The translations under genes and the position numbers were made by a program. A DNA stretch of 64,000 nt from Bacteroides neonati (GTDB taxonomy: Bacteria > Bacteroidota > Bacteroidia > Bacteroidales > Bacteroidaceae), in NCBI RefSeq assembly GCF_000499785.1, contig NZ_HG726020.1, positions 372,001 through 436,000 on the forward strand, written 5' to 3'. This document shows positions 27,790-34,961 of this stretch, piece after piece; position 1 is the first letter of the stretch, and each line of letters opens with the position of its first letter. The notes below the pieces were generated by a model. The model worked only from the letters and a program-made list of their open reading frames with translations. It had not been told where the DNA came from and did not search any database.

Positions 27790-28311
27790 TTACCACCAGC
27801 GATATCCACTTCCGCACAGTGGCTCGTTGTAGCATGGATCGATGGTCCACGTGGTTCTTGGATACTGCCTTCCCTCCCACCAGCGTCGGTACCGGGCTAC
27901 TACATCAAGCACCTCTTCATTGGTCAAGAAGTAAAGCGCTTCGTAGTTGGGAGCATTTGCGTGTACCATTTTACAACCGAGTGAAGCGGGAAATCCTAAT
28001 CGAATACTCTCCACAATCCAGAGCATACATTCGCCCAATCGGATTTTGCCACTATTGCCATTATAAGCCGATGGAAAAGAAGAGATAATGTCTAAGTTCT
28101 CGGCATACTTGAGCAAGGCTGGAATATCCTTCTCGGTAAAATTAGGAACTTCGACCAGACCTTTTTCATTCTTAGTATTGTATTTCCCGGCTTTAAGCTG
28201 TTTTACAAACAGTTCAATATCCGGATTATGATAGTCTAATGTTTCTTCGCTGCAACTCGCCAACGCAAATCCTGCAAAAACGATTAACAGCATAATAAAT
28301 GCTTTTTTCAT
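27790..28311 (-). CDS. Lipoprotein of unknown function (DUF4943-like)
   Basis: A 173-aa protein with a clear lipobox (FALASCSEE, Cys20). The mature part contains the aromatic-rich C-terminus RYRRWWEGRQYP. No catalytic residues are recognised. The DUF4943 label is from memory and uncertain. It lies 24 bases downstream of the anti-sigma/barrel gene on the same strand. Acidic residues directly after the lipid Cys (SEE) resemble the surface lipoprotein export signal of Bacteroides, so it may be displayed at the cell surface. Confidence 0.75.
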   Translation of the reverse strand: MKKAFIMLLIVFAGFALASCSEETLDYHNPDIELFVKQLKAGKYNTKNEKGLVEVPNFTEKDIPALLKYAENLDIISSFPSAYNGNSGKIRLGECMLWIVESIRLGFPASLGCKMVHANAPNYEALYFLTNEEVLDVVARYRRWWEGRQYPRTTWTIDPCYNEPLCGSGYRWW

Positions 28312-28335
28312 AACAGTAGGTTTTTCTTTAGTTGA

Positions 28336-29373
28336 TTAATAGGTCATACGAACTCCACAAATAAGGTTTACGTTTGTAGGACGCTCCGTACGAACAGTCT
28401 CATGTTTTGAATCTGTTCGGAAGTGATGTACCACAGTTGGCTCGGCAAATAATGCGACTTTATCATTCAGCTTATATCCAACTCCCACACCACCCATAAC
28501 AGCTAATTGTATGGGTTCATTCTTAAAATTATTATTAGCAGCACCGGCTATACATTTATCTGCTACTCCTCCTACAAGAGCATACAGATTCATCTTATTT
28601 GTTTTAGCCAGTGTAACATTCATTTGCAACGGTATTCCGATATAATGTAGCCCTTTTTGACCACCATCTATATAGCTATACCGCAACCCCGACTCGATTG
28701 CCAGATGCTTTGTCAATTGGCGCTCTACAGTCAATTGCCCCAATACGGGCATTTGATATTTACCTGCCGGCAGCGAACTTCCAAGAGCCATTTTAAGAGC
28801 CCAGGAGCGTGAGCGTGCCGACTCTGTTAGAACAGCTCTAGTCGATTCTTGTTCAACCGATGTGCCTGTTTGTTGAACAGATTCTTTATTTTGCCAAGCT
28901 TCATTAGCCACATGGTTCATTGGGTTATTATGCTGACGTACAGTCGAATTTACAGAGAAGCTAAACGACATAGATACGGTTACAGAGACCGAATCGTTGT
29001 CTTCCTTCACCGCAGGAGTATATGCTGCCAGTTGTCGAGACATCTTTTTGGGTAAAATAGGTGCATGCTGAACCGGTTGTGTCACTTGTTTCACCACATC
29101 GCCATCAAGTGTCCCCCCATTTGCCACAGCTATTTGAGTGAAAGCCTCCTCTAAGTCTTCTTTAGGAGAAAAGTACCAGAACGCAGCAGAAGATGCTGCA
29201 AGAACCAGCAGCACAGAGGCTGCCGCAGTTAAACGGAAGAACATTAGCCGCCGATGATGGCAAGTAGCTAATCCTTGATTGAGCTCTTCCCAAAATCCAT
29301 CCCGCACAGGTACCTCAATATCATTCAGACGCGAGCGGAACAAATTGGTTATTTCATCATTTTCTTTCTTCAT
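28336..29373 (-). CDS. Putative dual-membrane anti-sigma factor with C-terminal beta-barrel (Dma-like)
   Basis: A 345-aa protein with an unusual layout. The cytoplasmic N-terminus (about 1-40) starts MKKENDEITNLFRSRL. A single hydrophobic helix follows at about 41-68 (RLTAAASVLLVLAASSAAFW), then a low-complexity periplasmic linker at about 75-190, and an outer-membrane barrel-like domain at about 195-345 (LTVERQLTKHLAIESGLRYS, ending GVRMTY). Inner-membrane helix plus outer-membrane barrel in one chain suggests an envelope-spanning sensor. It starts inside the end of the upstream ECF sigma gene (17-base overlap). From memory, such Dma proteins with a partner sigma (Das) regulate outer-membrane vesicle formation in B. 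thetaiotaomicron. A start 15 bases upstream is also possible. Confidence 0.8.
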   Translation of the reverse strand: MKKENDEITNLFRSRLNDIEVPVRDGFWEELNQGLATCHHRRLMFFRLTAAASVLLVLAASSAAFWYFSPKEDLEEAFTQIAVANGGTLDGDVVKQVTQPVQHAPILPKKMSRQLAAYTPAVKEDNDSVSVTVSMSFSFSVNSTVRQHNNPMNHVANEAWQNKESVQQTGTSVEQESTRAVLTESARSRSWALKMALGSSLPAGKYQMPVLGQLTVERQLTKHLAIESGLRYSYIDGGQKGLHYIGIPLQMNVTLAKTNKMNLYALVGGVADKCIAGAANNNFKNEPIQLAVMGGVGVGYKLNDKVALFAEPTVVHHFRTDSKHETVRTERPTNVNLICGVRMTY

Positions 29374-29968
29374 TCTTTCTATATTCATTAATTCTCTTAA
29401 CCAACAAACATTTTGCACGATGCAGTTGAGAGGTAGACGAATGTTCCTTGATATGTAGCATATCGGCTATTTCTTTGTGCGACTTCTCTTCGAATACATA
29501 AAGATTAAAAATCGTGCGACATCCATCGGGCAACTGAGCTACAAAAGCCAGCAATTGTTCTTCAGAGATACCGTTACCACTACTTCCTGATTCCGAAAAG
29601 TCGGGAACATCGGGCAGTTGTTCTTCGTACACCACCCACTGACTAAAACGCTTCTGTTTGCGTAAATAATCAAGTGCTTGTGTAACCATTACTCTTGTTA
29701 TCCAAGTAGCCAGCGAACACTCTCCACGAAAGGTAAAACGAGTAAAAATCTTAATAAATCCATCGTGTAGCACATCGTGAGCTGCATCCATATCACCCGT
29801 ATAACGGTAGCATACAGCCAACATCCGATTGGAATAGAGGGTGTAAAGTCTCTTCCGGGCCGAATCACTTCCTGCCCGACAGTCCTTTACTAGTTCCATC
29901 TCGTTTTCCAATGTAAATGCGTTTTTACAAGACGCCTCTCTGCGTCGTTTGTTAGTTAGACGCAGCAT
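29357..29968 (-). CDS. ECF-type RNA polymerase sigma factor (Das-like)
   Basis: A 203-aa sigma factor. Region 2 lies at about 24-95 (DSARKRLYTLYSNRMLAVCYRY split around helices, then DVLHDGFIKIF) and region 4 at about 145-195 (KSHKEIADMLHIKEHSSTS). The N-terminal 20 residues are basic and may be dispensable; an internal ATG (MELVKDC) is an alternative start. It is the first gene of an operon with the envelope-spanning anti-sigma-like gene, which overlaps its 3' end, a lipoprotein and a secreted protein. That arrangement implies autoregulation. Confidence 0.93.
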   Translation of the reverse strand: MLRLTNKRRREASCKNAFTLENEMELVKDCRAGSDSARKRLYTLYSNRMLAVCYRYTGDMDAAHDVLHDGFIKIFTRFTFRGECSLATWITRVMVTQALDYLRKQKRFSQWVVYEEQLPDVPDFSESGSSGNGISEEQLLAFVAQLPDGCRTIFNLYVFEEKSHKEIADMLHIKEHSSTSQLHRAKCLLVKRINEYRKNEERK

Positions 29969-30018
29969 TCGAACAAATGCTGCAACATGAATAGTGAAAA
30001 GAAGTTAAGATGTAACGC

Positions 30019-30091
30019 CTTTATATAAAGATGTGCCAATAGACCAAATAAACTGCTGTTTTAGAGCACAGTGAGTGGCATATTGGCACAT
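30019..30091. repeat. Palindrome and long-armed hairpin between nadC and the ECF operon
   Basis: ATGTGCCAATA (30031-30041) and TATTGGCACAT (30081-30091) are perfect 11-base arms around a 39-base interior. A 12-base palindrome CTTTATATAAAG (30019-30030) abuts the left arm. The structure follows the nadC stop and may terminate it. It also lies about 50-120 bases upstream of the sigma gene, where a regulatory role is possible. Confidence 0.5.
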
Positions 30092-30113
30092 AATTTTTAT
30101 TATCATCTAAAAG

Positions 30114-30953
30114 TTAGCAGGCCTTGAAACTCATATCAAGCCCCTTCACCGAGTGAGTCAAAGCACCTACCGAGATATAATCGACTCCACATTCGGCATA
30201 ATCACGCAACGTATCAAAGGTAATACCTCCCGATGATTCTGTTTCATAACGACCGGCAATGATCTCAACGGCTTTCTTTGTATTTTCCGGGGTGAAGTTA
30301 TCAAGCATAATACGGTCTACTCCTCCCAGATCCAATACCTGCTGCAATTCGTCAAAGCTACGTACTTCGATTTCAATCTTCAGATCTTTACCTTTCTCCT
30401 TGCAATACTCTTTGGCACGAAGGATCGCTTTATCAATGCCTCCGGCAAAATCGACATGGTTATCTTTGAGAAGAATCATATCGAACAAACCGATACGGTG
30501 ATTCACTCCACCACCTATTTTCACGGCTGCTTTCTCAAGCATACGAAGCCCCGGAGTGGTTTTGCGAGTATCGAGCACACGGGTACGGGTGCCTTCGAGT
30601 TGCTTTACGTATTTGCGCGTCATGGTGGCAATACCACTCATACGTTGCATTACGTTCAACATCAATCGTTCTGTTTGAAGCAATGACTGAACCTTTCCTT
30701 CCACAATCATGGCTATATCGCCCGGTTTTACCTCTGCGCCATCGTTAATGAATACCTCCACCTTCATGGTGGGATCAAAGCGATGGAAAATCTCTTTGGC
30801 TATTTCCATTCCGGCCAACACACCGGCCTCTTTAATTAAAAGTTTAGATTTCCCCATGGCTGTTGCGGGAATGCACGAAAGGGTGGTATGGTCGCCATCT
30901 CCTATATCTTCGGCGAAGGCGAGGTCAATCAGTCTGTCTATTAAATCATTCAT
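30114..30953 (-). CDS. nadC: Nicotinate-nucleotide pyrophosphorylase (carboxylating)
   Basis: A 279-aa enzyme making nicotinate mononucleotide from quinolinate and PRPP in NAD synthesis. It has AEDIGDGDHTT at the N-terminus, then ERLMLNVMQRMSGIAT, LDTRKTTPGLR, KIGGGVNHRIGL and MLDNFTPE, all diagnostic. I chose the ATG at 30951-30953, 8 bases into the end of the upstream gene. An upstream TTG would add four residues. It is co-transcribed with the DUF4783-like gene in front. Confidence 0.96.
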   Translation of the reverse strand: MNDLIDRLIDLAFAEDIGDGDHTTLSCIPATAMGKSKLLIKEAGVLAGMEIAKEIFHRFDPTMKVEVFINDGAEVKPGDIAMIVEGKVQSLLQTERLMLNVMQRMSGIATMTRKYVKQLEGTRTRVLDTRKTTPGLRMLEKAAVKIGGGVNHRIGLFDMILLKDNHVDFAGGIDKAILRAKEYCKEKGKDLKIEIEVRSFDELQQVLDLGGVDRIMLDNFTPENTKKAVEIIAGRYETESSGGITFDTLRDYAECGVDYISVGALTHSVKGLDMSFKAC

Positions 30954-31338
30954 TGGTTTTATCAATTCTTATTTGATGAATTAAATATTTATTCTGTACT
31001 TTCTTGAAAAAACAATTCACCCGGAAATTACCTTTGGCTGTGACCAAAGTTCCGATCACGAAACTCGTTTCATCGCGTTTGCCCTGATGGTTAACACTGA
31101 ATCCGCTTACTTTGTTACTAACAAAAAAAGAATCCATGGCAACCTCAGCGTTTTGTCTATCCGTGTTTGTCGAGCGATTCTGAAAAATAAGCTCTACCTT
31201 ATCACCCAGATAGTTGCCCAGTTCCTGAGAACTTCCTTTCTTAAAGGCAGTTGTAACTCCCGAAGGAACATCTTGCGCCAGAAGCGTACTCACAAAGAAG
31301 AAGATTCCGGCTATTCCTAAAAGTACTCGTTTTATCAT
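30946..31338 (-). CDS. Secreted DUF4783-like protein
   Basis: A 130-aa protein with a signal peptide (MIKRVLLGIAGIFFF, cleavage near LLAQ). The mature part has a small alpha+beta pattern reminiscent of NTF2-like folds, with the motif FRVNCFFKKVQNKYLIHQIRID. The DUF4783 name is from memory. It overlaps the start of nadC by 8 bases and has its own promoter at 31395-31402. A functional link with NAD synthesis is not evident. The start is the ATG at 31336-31338; a TTG 36 bases upstream is unlikely. Confidence 0.82.
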   Translation of the reverse strand: MIKRVLLGIAGIFFFVSTLLAQDVPSGVTTAFKKGSSQELGNYLGDKVELIFQNRSTNTDRQNAEVAMDSFFVSNKVSGFSVNHQGKRDETSFVIGTLVTAKGNFRVNCFFKKVQNKYLIHQIRIDKTNE

Positions 31339-31394
31339 GATCACAAGTTTTTGGTGTTGAAGTTTTTTATTCAAACTTTCAACTAATGATTAGG

Positions 31395-31424
31395 CAAAGG
31401 TACACATTTATTGCAGAATACAAG
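31395..31424 (-). promoter_or_regulatory. Promoter of the DUF4783/nadC operon
   Basis: The minus strand has TACCTTTG (31402-31395) as the -7 box and CTTG (31424-31421) as the -33 element with an 18-base gap. It overlaps the divergent rlmH promoter region. Confidence 0.6.
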
Positions 31425-31442
31425 AAAAAAGTACTACTTTTG
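31411..31442 (+). promoter_or_regulatory. Promoter of rlmH
   Basis: TACTTTTG (31435-31442) is an exact -7 match. TTG (31411-31413) lies 21 bases upstream as the -33 element. The rlmH ATG follows 24 bases after the -7 box. Confidence 0.6.
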
Positions 31443-31466
31443 CGTTCAAAACAGAACGAACCCCGC

Positions 31467-31940
31467 ATGAAAACGACCCTTCTCGTCGTAGGACGAACCG
31501 TAGAACAACATTATATTACCGGCATCAACGATTATGTTGAACGAACCAAACACTTTATTTCGTTTGACATGGAAGTGATTCCGGAGCTCAAAAACACCAA
31601 AAGTTTATCGGCCGAACAACAAAAAGAGAAAGAAGGCGAATTGATATGCAAAGCCCTGCAACCGGGTGATGTGGTGGTATTGCTCGATGAACACGGGAAA
31701 GAAATGCGTTCGATGGATTTCGCCCAGTGGATGGGAAAAAAGCTAATCAACGTAAACAAGCGATTGGTGTTTATCATCGGTGGTCCATACGGTTTCTCGC
31801 AAAAGGTGTACGATGCAGCCAGTGAAAAGATTTCAATGTCGAAAATGACTTTCTCACATCAAATGATACGGCTCATTTTTGTAGAGCAAATCTATAGAGC
31901 CATGACCATACTCAAGGGTGGTCCATATCATCACGAGTAG
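31467..31940 (+). CDS. rlmH: 23S rRNA pseudouridine-1915 N3-methyltransferase
   Basis: A 157-aa SPOUT (knotted) methyltransferase that modifies pseudouridine 1915 in the ribosomal decoding region. Its C-terminal SAM-binding knot is complete: FIIGGPYGFS, then MTFSHQMIRLIFVEQIYRA, ending GGPYHHE. The start is the ATG at 31467, which follows the promoter and fits the family N-terminus (MKTTLLVVGRT). The in-frame sequence further upstream lies in the promoter and is rejected. Its last 29 bases overlap the 3' end of the convergent STN-domain gene. Confidence 0.96.
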   Translation: MKTTLLVVGRTVEQHYITGINDYVERTKHFISFDMEVIPELKNTKSLSAEQQKEKEGELICKALQPGDVVVLLDEHGKEMRSMDFAQWMGKKLINVNKRLVFIIGGPYGFSQKVYDAASEKISMSKMTFSHQMIRLIFVEQIYRAMTILKGGPYHHE

Positions 31941-33489
31941 TTTCTTCTATTTTCGAAGAGAGTTTTTCGATGGCTTCGGTCAGTACCTCTTCGGGTGGAA
32001 TGACATTAAAGTCTTCCCAGAATGCTTGATCGTACTCGAAACTAGTATCGGCAAAGACGGTACGGGTCGAAAGCTTCTCCTTCCGGCCAAAACGGACAAC
32101 CTGTTCGGTATCAATCTTGCACGTCACCATTTCAAACCAAGTGTGTAAGAGAAAACTGCCGAACAGTCGTTTCTTCTTCTTGACCTTGAATGATAGATCG
32201 CCACGTACGTGGCTGATGTAATAGGTATCCTTCCAAGGTTTGTAAGACACCGTATAGAGTACTTTTTGAGGGGTGATACTCATGTCGCGGGCTTTCTTCT
32301 CCACAAAGATATCGGCTGTGTGGGTCACATACCTAGGGTTTATTTCAAACTGTGCCTGCAACAAAGCATTGTTATCGGCATCGATAAAGAGCTTTCCGGT
32401 AAAGAGAGGATCGGTGGTGGTTTTGCGCTGTTCGAAACAAATCACATTGGCCACCCGGTTGTTAATTACTGTCAAGTCACTCGAGGTGTACACATAGATA
32501 AGATCACGTGTAGAGGGGTCTAAAAAATCGGGCAGGTTTTTGATTAGATCAAGTTGCAAACAAGCATCAATACCCGACTTCATTTTGGTAACGAAGGTAT
32601 CCTTCTCAAGCCGATTACTGATACTCCGCATTTTCAGCAACTTCACCTGATCGGCATTATGCACATCAAGGTAAGAGGTTTTATAGACTTTAAAAACGGC
32701 TTCGGTAAGCGTAACGAACTTATGATTCCGTTCAATACCTTCGCGGTAAAATGAGGTGAAGTAAACCGGATGGCGGGCATAGTTCTTCTCTCTACTTTCA
32801 AGCATCTCGCGTACAATCCGTAGCGGATTCGCTACCCGGATTATGACTTCCTGCAAAGGAATCACCTTGGGTTCGAGCGTCAATGTACGATTTTGTCCGG
32901 CCAGTACGGACGCCTCAATGGTTTGCGAAACATAGCCCAAATGAGAGAAGGAAATTAACGAGTCCAGCGACGTTTCGGGCAAGCGTAACCGGTAGGCTCC
33001 GTTCTGATTGGTAACGCTACCAACGGACGAACCCACCATGCTAACCGTTCCGTATGAAATGGGCTCCTGCGAATAGCGGTCGCGCAATACGCCCTCAATG
33101 GTAAAATAAGAAACACTGTCGGGTATTGATCGGGCGCGCTCGATTACAACGGGCACTTCTGTCGGGTGATATATGAGGATATGGTTTCCTATGACCCGAA
33201 GTGCCAACTGCGTATTGCCAACGATCTCGTAGATAGCCTGCCGCACAGAACGCGTTCCGGACTTTAGTCTCACCACCTGTTCATTGTTAATCAATTGGCT
33301 ATCATAGATAAACAGGTATCCGGTCTGTCTAGACACCTGATCCAACAACTTATAGACCGTTTCTCTGCTTTTCGGTAACTGAATCATACGGTCCAACACT
33401 TCTTCACCGCCTGCCCGAATGGGAGTAAGCACTCCAAACAAGCAGACAATAATTATGTGAAAAAGACGATATGTCATCTTTGCACCCAT
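31912..33489 (-). CDS. STN + carboxypeptidase-regulatory-domain protein without TonB barrel
   Basis: A 525-aa protein with a signal peptide (about 1-27). An STN domain lies at about 30-110 (LLDQVSRQTGYLFIYDSQLIN), a carboxypeptidase-regulatory-like domain at about 125-215 (EGVLRDRYSQEPISYGTVS), and a soluble-looking C-terminal region of about 300 residues (VANPLRIVREML, then FYREGIERNHK). It lacks plug and barrel sequences, so it is not a transporter, although its STN domain suggests signalling to the adjacent FecR. The C-terminal region is paralogous to the protein at 34962-36230. It is the last gene of an ECF/FecR unit. Confidence 0.85.
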   Translation of the reverse strand: MGAKMTYRLFHIIIVCLFGVLTPIRAGGEEVLDRMIQLPKSRETVYKLLDQVSRQTGYLFIYDSQLINNEQVVRLKSGTRSVRQAIYEIVGNTQLALRVIGNHILIYHPTEVPVVIERARSIPDSVSYFTIEGVLRDRYSQEPISYGTVSMVGSSVGSVTNQNGAYRLRLPETSLDSLISFSHLGYVSQTIEASVLAGQNRTLTLEPKVIPLQEVIIRVANPLRIVREMLESREKNYARHPVYFTSFYREGIERNHKFVTLTEAVFKVYKTSYLDVHNADQVKLLKMRSISNRLEKDTFVTKMKSGIDACLQLDLIKNLPDFLDPSTRDLIYVYTSSDLTVINNRVANVICFEQRKTTTDPLFTGKLFIDADNNALLQAQFEINPRYVTHTADIFVEKKARDMSITPQKVLYTVSYKPWKDTYYISHVRGDLSFKVKKKKRLFGSFLLHTWFEMVTCKIDTEQVVRFGRKEKLSTRTVFADTSFEYDQAFWEDFNVIPPEEVLTEAIEKLSSKIEETTRDDMDHP

Positions 33490-33511
33490 TTTCGCTGTTA
33501 CCTTTAGTTCT

Positions 33512-34357
33512 TTATTCGGATAACGTAAGTACCTCTTTTTCGCGCGTACACTTCAGGTTAAACGCCAGACAGATCAGTTCGGCTACCACCTGCGGAGAGT
33601 GATCGGTCAAACTAAGCGTCAGTACGCGCTCGCCCAAGGCAGGCGATGTTTCAATGCGTATCTCATGTTCCTGCTTATTAATCACTCGCAAGATATCGGC
33701 CAAACGCTGATCTTTGAAGCGCATCTGCTCGGTATAGCGTGCAAACCGTTGCGCATGCGAAGTCGTACTAAGCTGAAATTTCTCGGCAAGCAGTTTTACC
33801 GTCTCTCCGGCTTTGACTTGCATGGTCTGTCCGGTTTTCTTCGAAGTAACCTTAACGACTCCACGCTGCACCGATAGTTCAAAGGGTTGTTTGCCCTGTG
33901 TACGCACATCAAATGCAGTACCGATCACTTCAATCTGCACCTCTTCGGTTTCAATCAGAAAAGGGCGTACCCGATTGCCTGTCACATCAAAAAGCGCATT
34001 GCCCGACAAGCTAACCTCACGCTTATGGGGAGCAAAATGCTCGGGGTATTGCAGTGAGGTTTCTCCGGCAAGATAGACTACCGAACCATCTTCGAGGGTA
34101 GTGACCAATGTAGAATACTCTTCATTCTGTTGCGTAAGAAGGTGAGGCACTTCCGGCGACCGATCTGTCAAGAAGTAGGCTGTGGCTCCGTATATACAGA
34201 GAACAATAACGGCGGCAACCGATGTCCACTTCAACACAAGTCGCCGATGCGAAGACTTGTTGCCGATTACCGGCAACAGGTTATCTTCCTCCAAACGACC
34301 ATACAACTTATTCCATGCCAGGTCTGTTCGCTGCCTTTCTTTTTCTCTTTGAATCAT
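33512..34357 (-). CDS. FecR-family anti-sigma factor
   Basis: A 281-aa protein with a short cytoplasmic N-terminus (about 1-45), a transmembrane helix at about 46-68 (WTSVAAVIVLCIYGATAYFL), a FecR domain at about 85-190 (TTLEDGSVVYLAGETSLQYP, IGTAFDVRTQG) and a C-terminal STN-fold/DUF4974-like domain at about 205-281. Its start overlaps the stop of the ECF sigma gene by 4 bases, the standard sigma/anti-sigma coupling. The nearest STN-bearing partner is the barrel-less protein directly downstream (22-base gap). Confidence 0.92.
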   Translation of the reverse strand: MIQREKERQRTDLAWNKLYGRLEEDNLLPVIGNKSSHRRLVLKWTSVAAVIVLCIYGATAYFLTDRSPEVPHLLTQQNEEYSTLVTTLEDGSVVYLAGETSLQYPEHFAPHKREVSLSGNALFDVTGNRVRPFLIETEEVQIEVIGTAFDVRTQGKQPFELSVQRGVVKVTSKKTGQTMQVKAGETVKLLAEKFQLSTTSHAQRFARYTEQMRFKDQRLADILRVINKQEHEIRIETSPALGERVLTLSLTDHSPQVVAELICLAFNLKCTREKEVLTLSE

Positions 34358-34905
34358 GTTGTTTGAGTATAATTTTCTATTTCTTTCCGTAGTGTTTGAA
34401 GTGCTTTCGACATTTCGGCTTCGACTGTCTTGATCGATAGCGAGAGGATGGAAGCTATTTCGGCATACTTCTTTCCACCCATTCGATGCAGTTGAAAAAT
34501 GTGAAGCCTACGCTTGGGGAGTTTAGCAAGCGTTTGATTAATCAACGCTTGCAGTTCTTTGCACTCGAGTTGCTCTTGCGGATCGGAAAACGACTCGGAC
34601 AAGGGTGCAGAGAGCACCACTTCTCGGTATCGTTTTTTCACTTCTTCATGTTCGCAGTATTGAAGCGATTGATTGCGTACAGCTCCGTAGAGATAACTCT
34701 TAATGGAGTGAAACAGCTGCAACCTCTCGCGCTCTTTCCAAAACACATAGAACAGTTCTTCCACAATCTCCTCTCCCACTTCCCTGCTTCCGGTGATGCC
34801 GGCTGCGTACAAGCAAAGCGAAGGGTAATACTGACGAAAGACAGCTTCAAACGCCTTTACATCTCCCTCCTTTATTTTTGTCAGTACGAATAAGTCATTC
34901 AGCAT
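34354..34905 (-). CDS. ECF-type RNA polymerase sigma factor
   Basis: A 183-aa sigma factor of the Bacteroides ECF group. Region 2 lies at about 15-85 (FEAVFRQYYPSLCLYAAGI, EEIVEELFYVFW) and region 4 at about 120-170 (LPKRRLHIFQLHRMGGKKYAEIA broken by helices, then LSLSIKTVEAEMSKAL). It overlaps the downstream FecR gene by 4 bases and lies 56 bases after the CPD-domain gene upstream, all on the same strand. A -7 box in that gap suggests a separate promoter. Confidence 0.94.
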   Translation of the reverse strand: MLNDLFVLTKIKEGDVKAFEAVFRQYYPSLCLYAAGITGSREVGEEIVEELFYVFWKERERLQLFHSIKSYLYGAVRNQSLQYCEHEEVKKRYREVVLSAPLSESFSDPQEQLECKELQALINQTLAKLPKRRLHIFQLHRMGGKKYAEIASILSLSIKTVEAEMSKALQTLRKEIENYTQTT

Positions 34906-34934
34906 ACCATTGATTCTTAGTCATTAAAGCACCC

Positions 34935-34942
34935 CAAATATA
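34935..34942 (-). promoter_or_regulatory. Putative -7 box of the ECF/FecR/STN unit
   Basis: The minus strand reads TATATTTG, fitting TAnnTTTG, 29 bases upstream of the sigma start codon. No -33 element is evident. Confidence 0.45.
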
Positions 34943-34961
34943 CGAAAAGAATAGAAAAAGA

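Noticed and set aside
31912-33489. Truncated or frameshifted susC
   Set aside because: The reading frame is intact, and the C-terminal region aligns with a non-barrel paralogue at 34962-36230, not with plug/barrel sequence.
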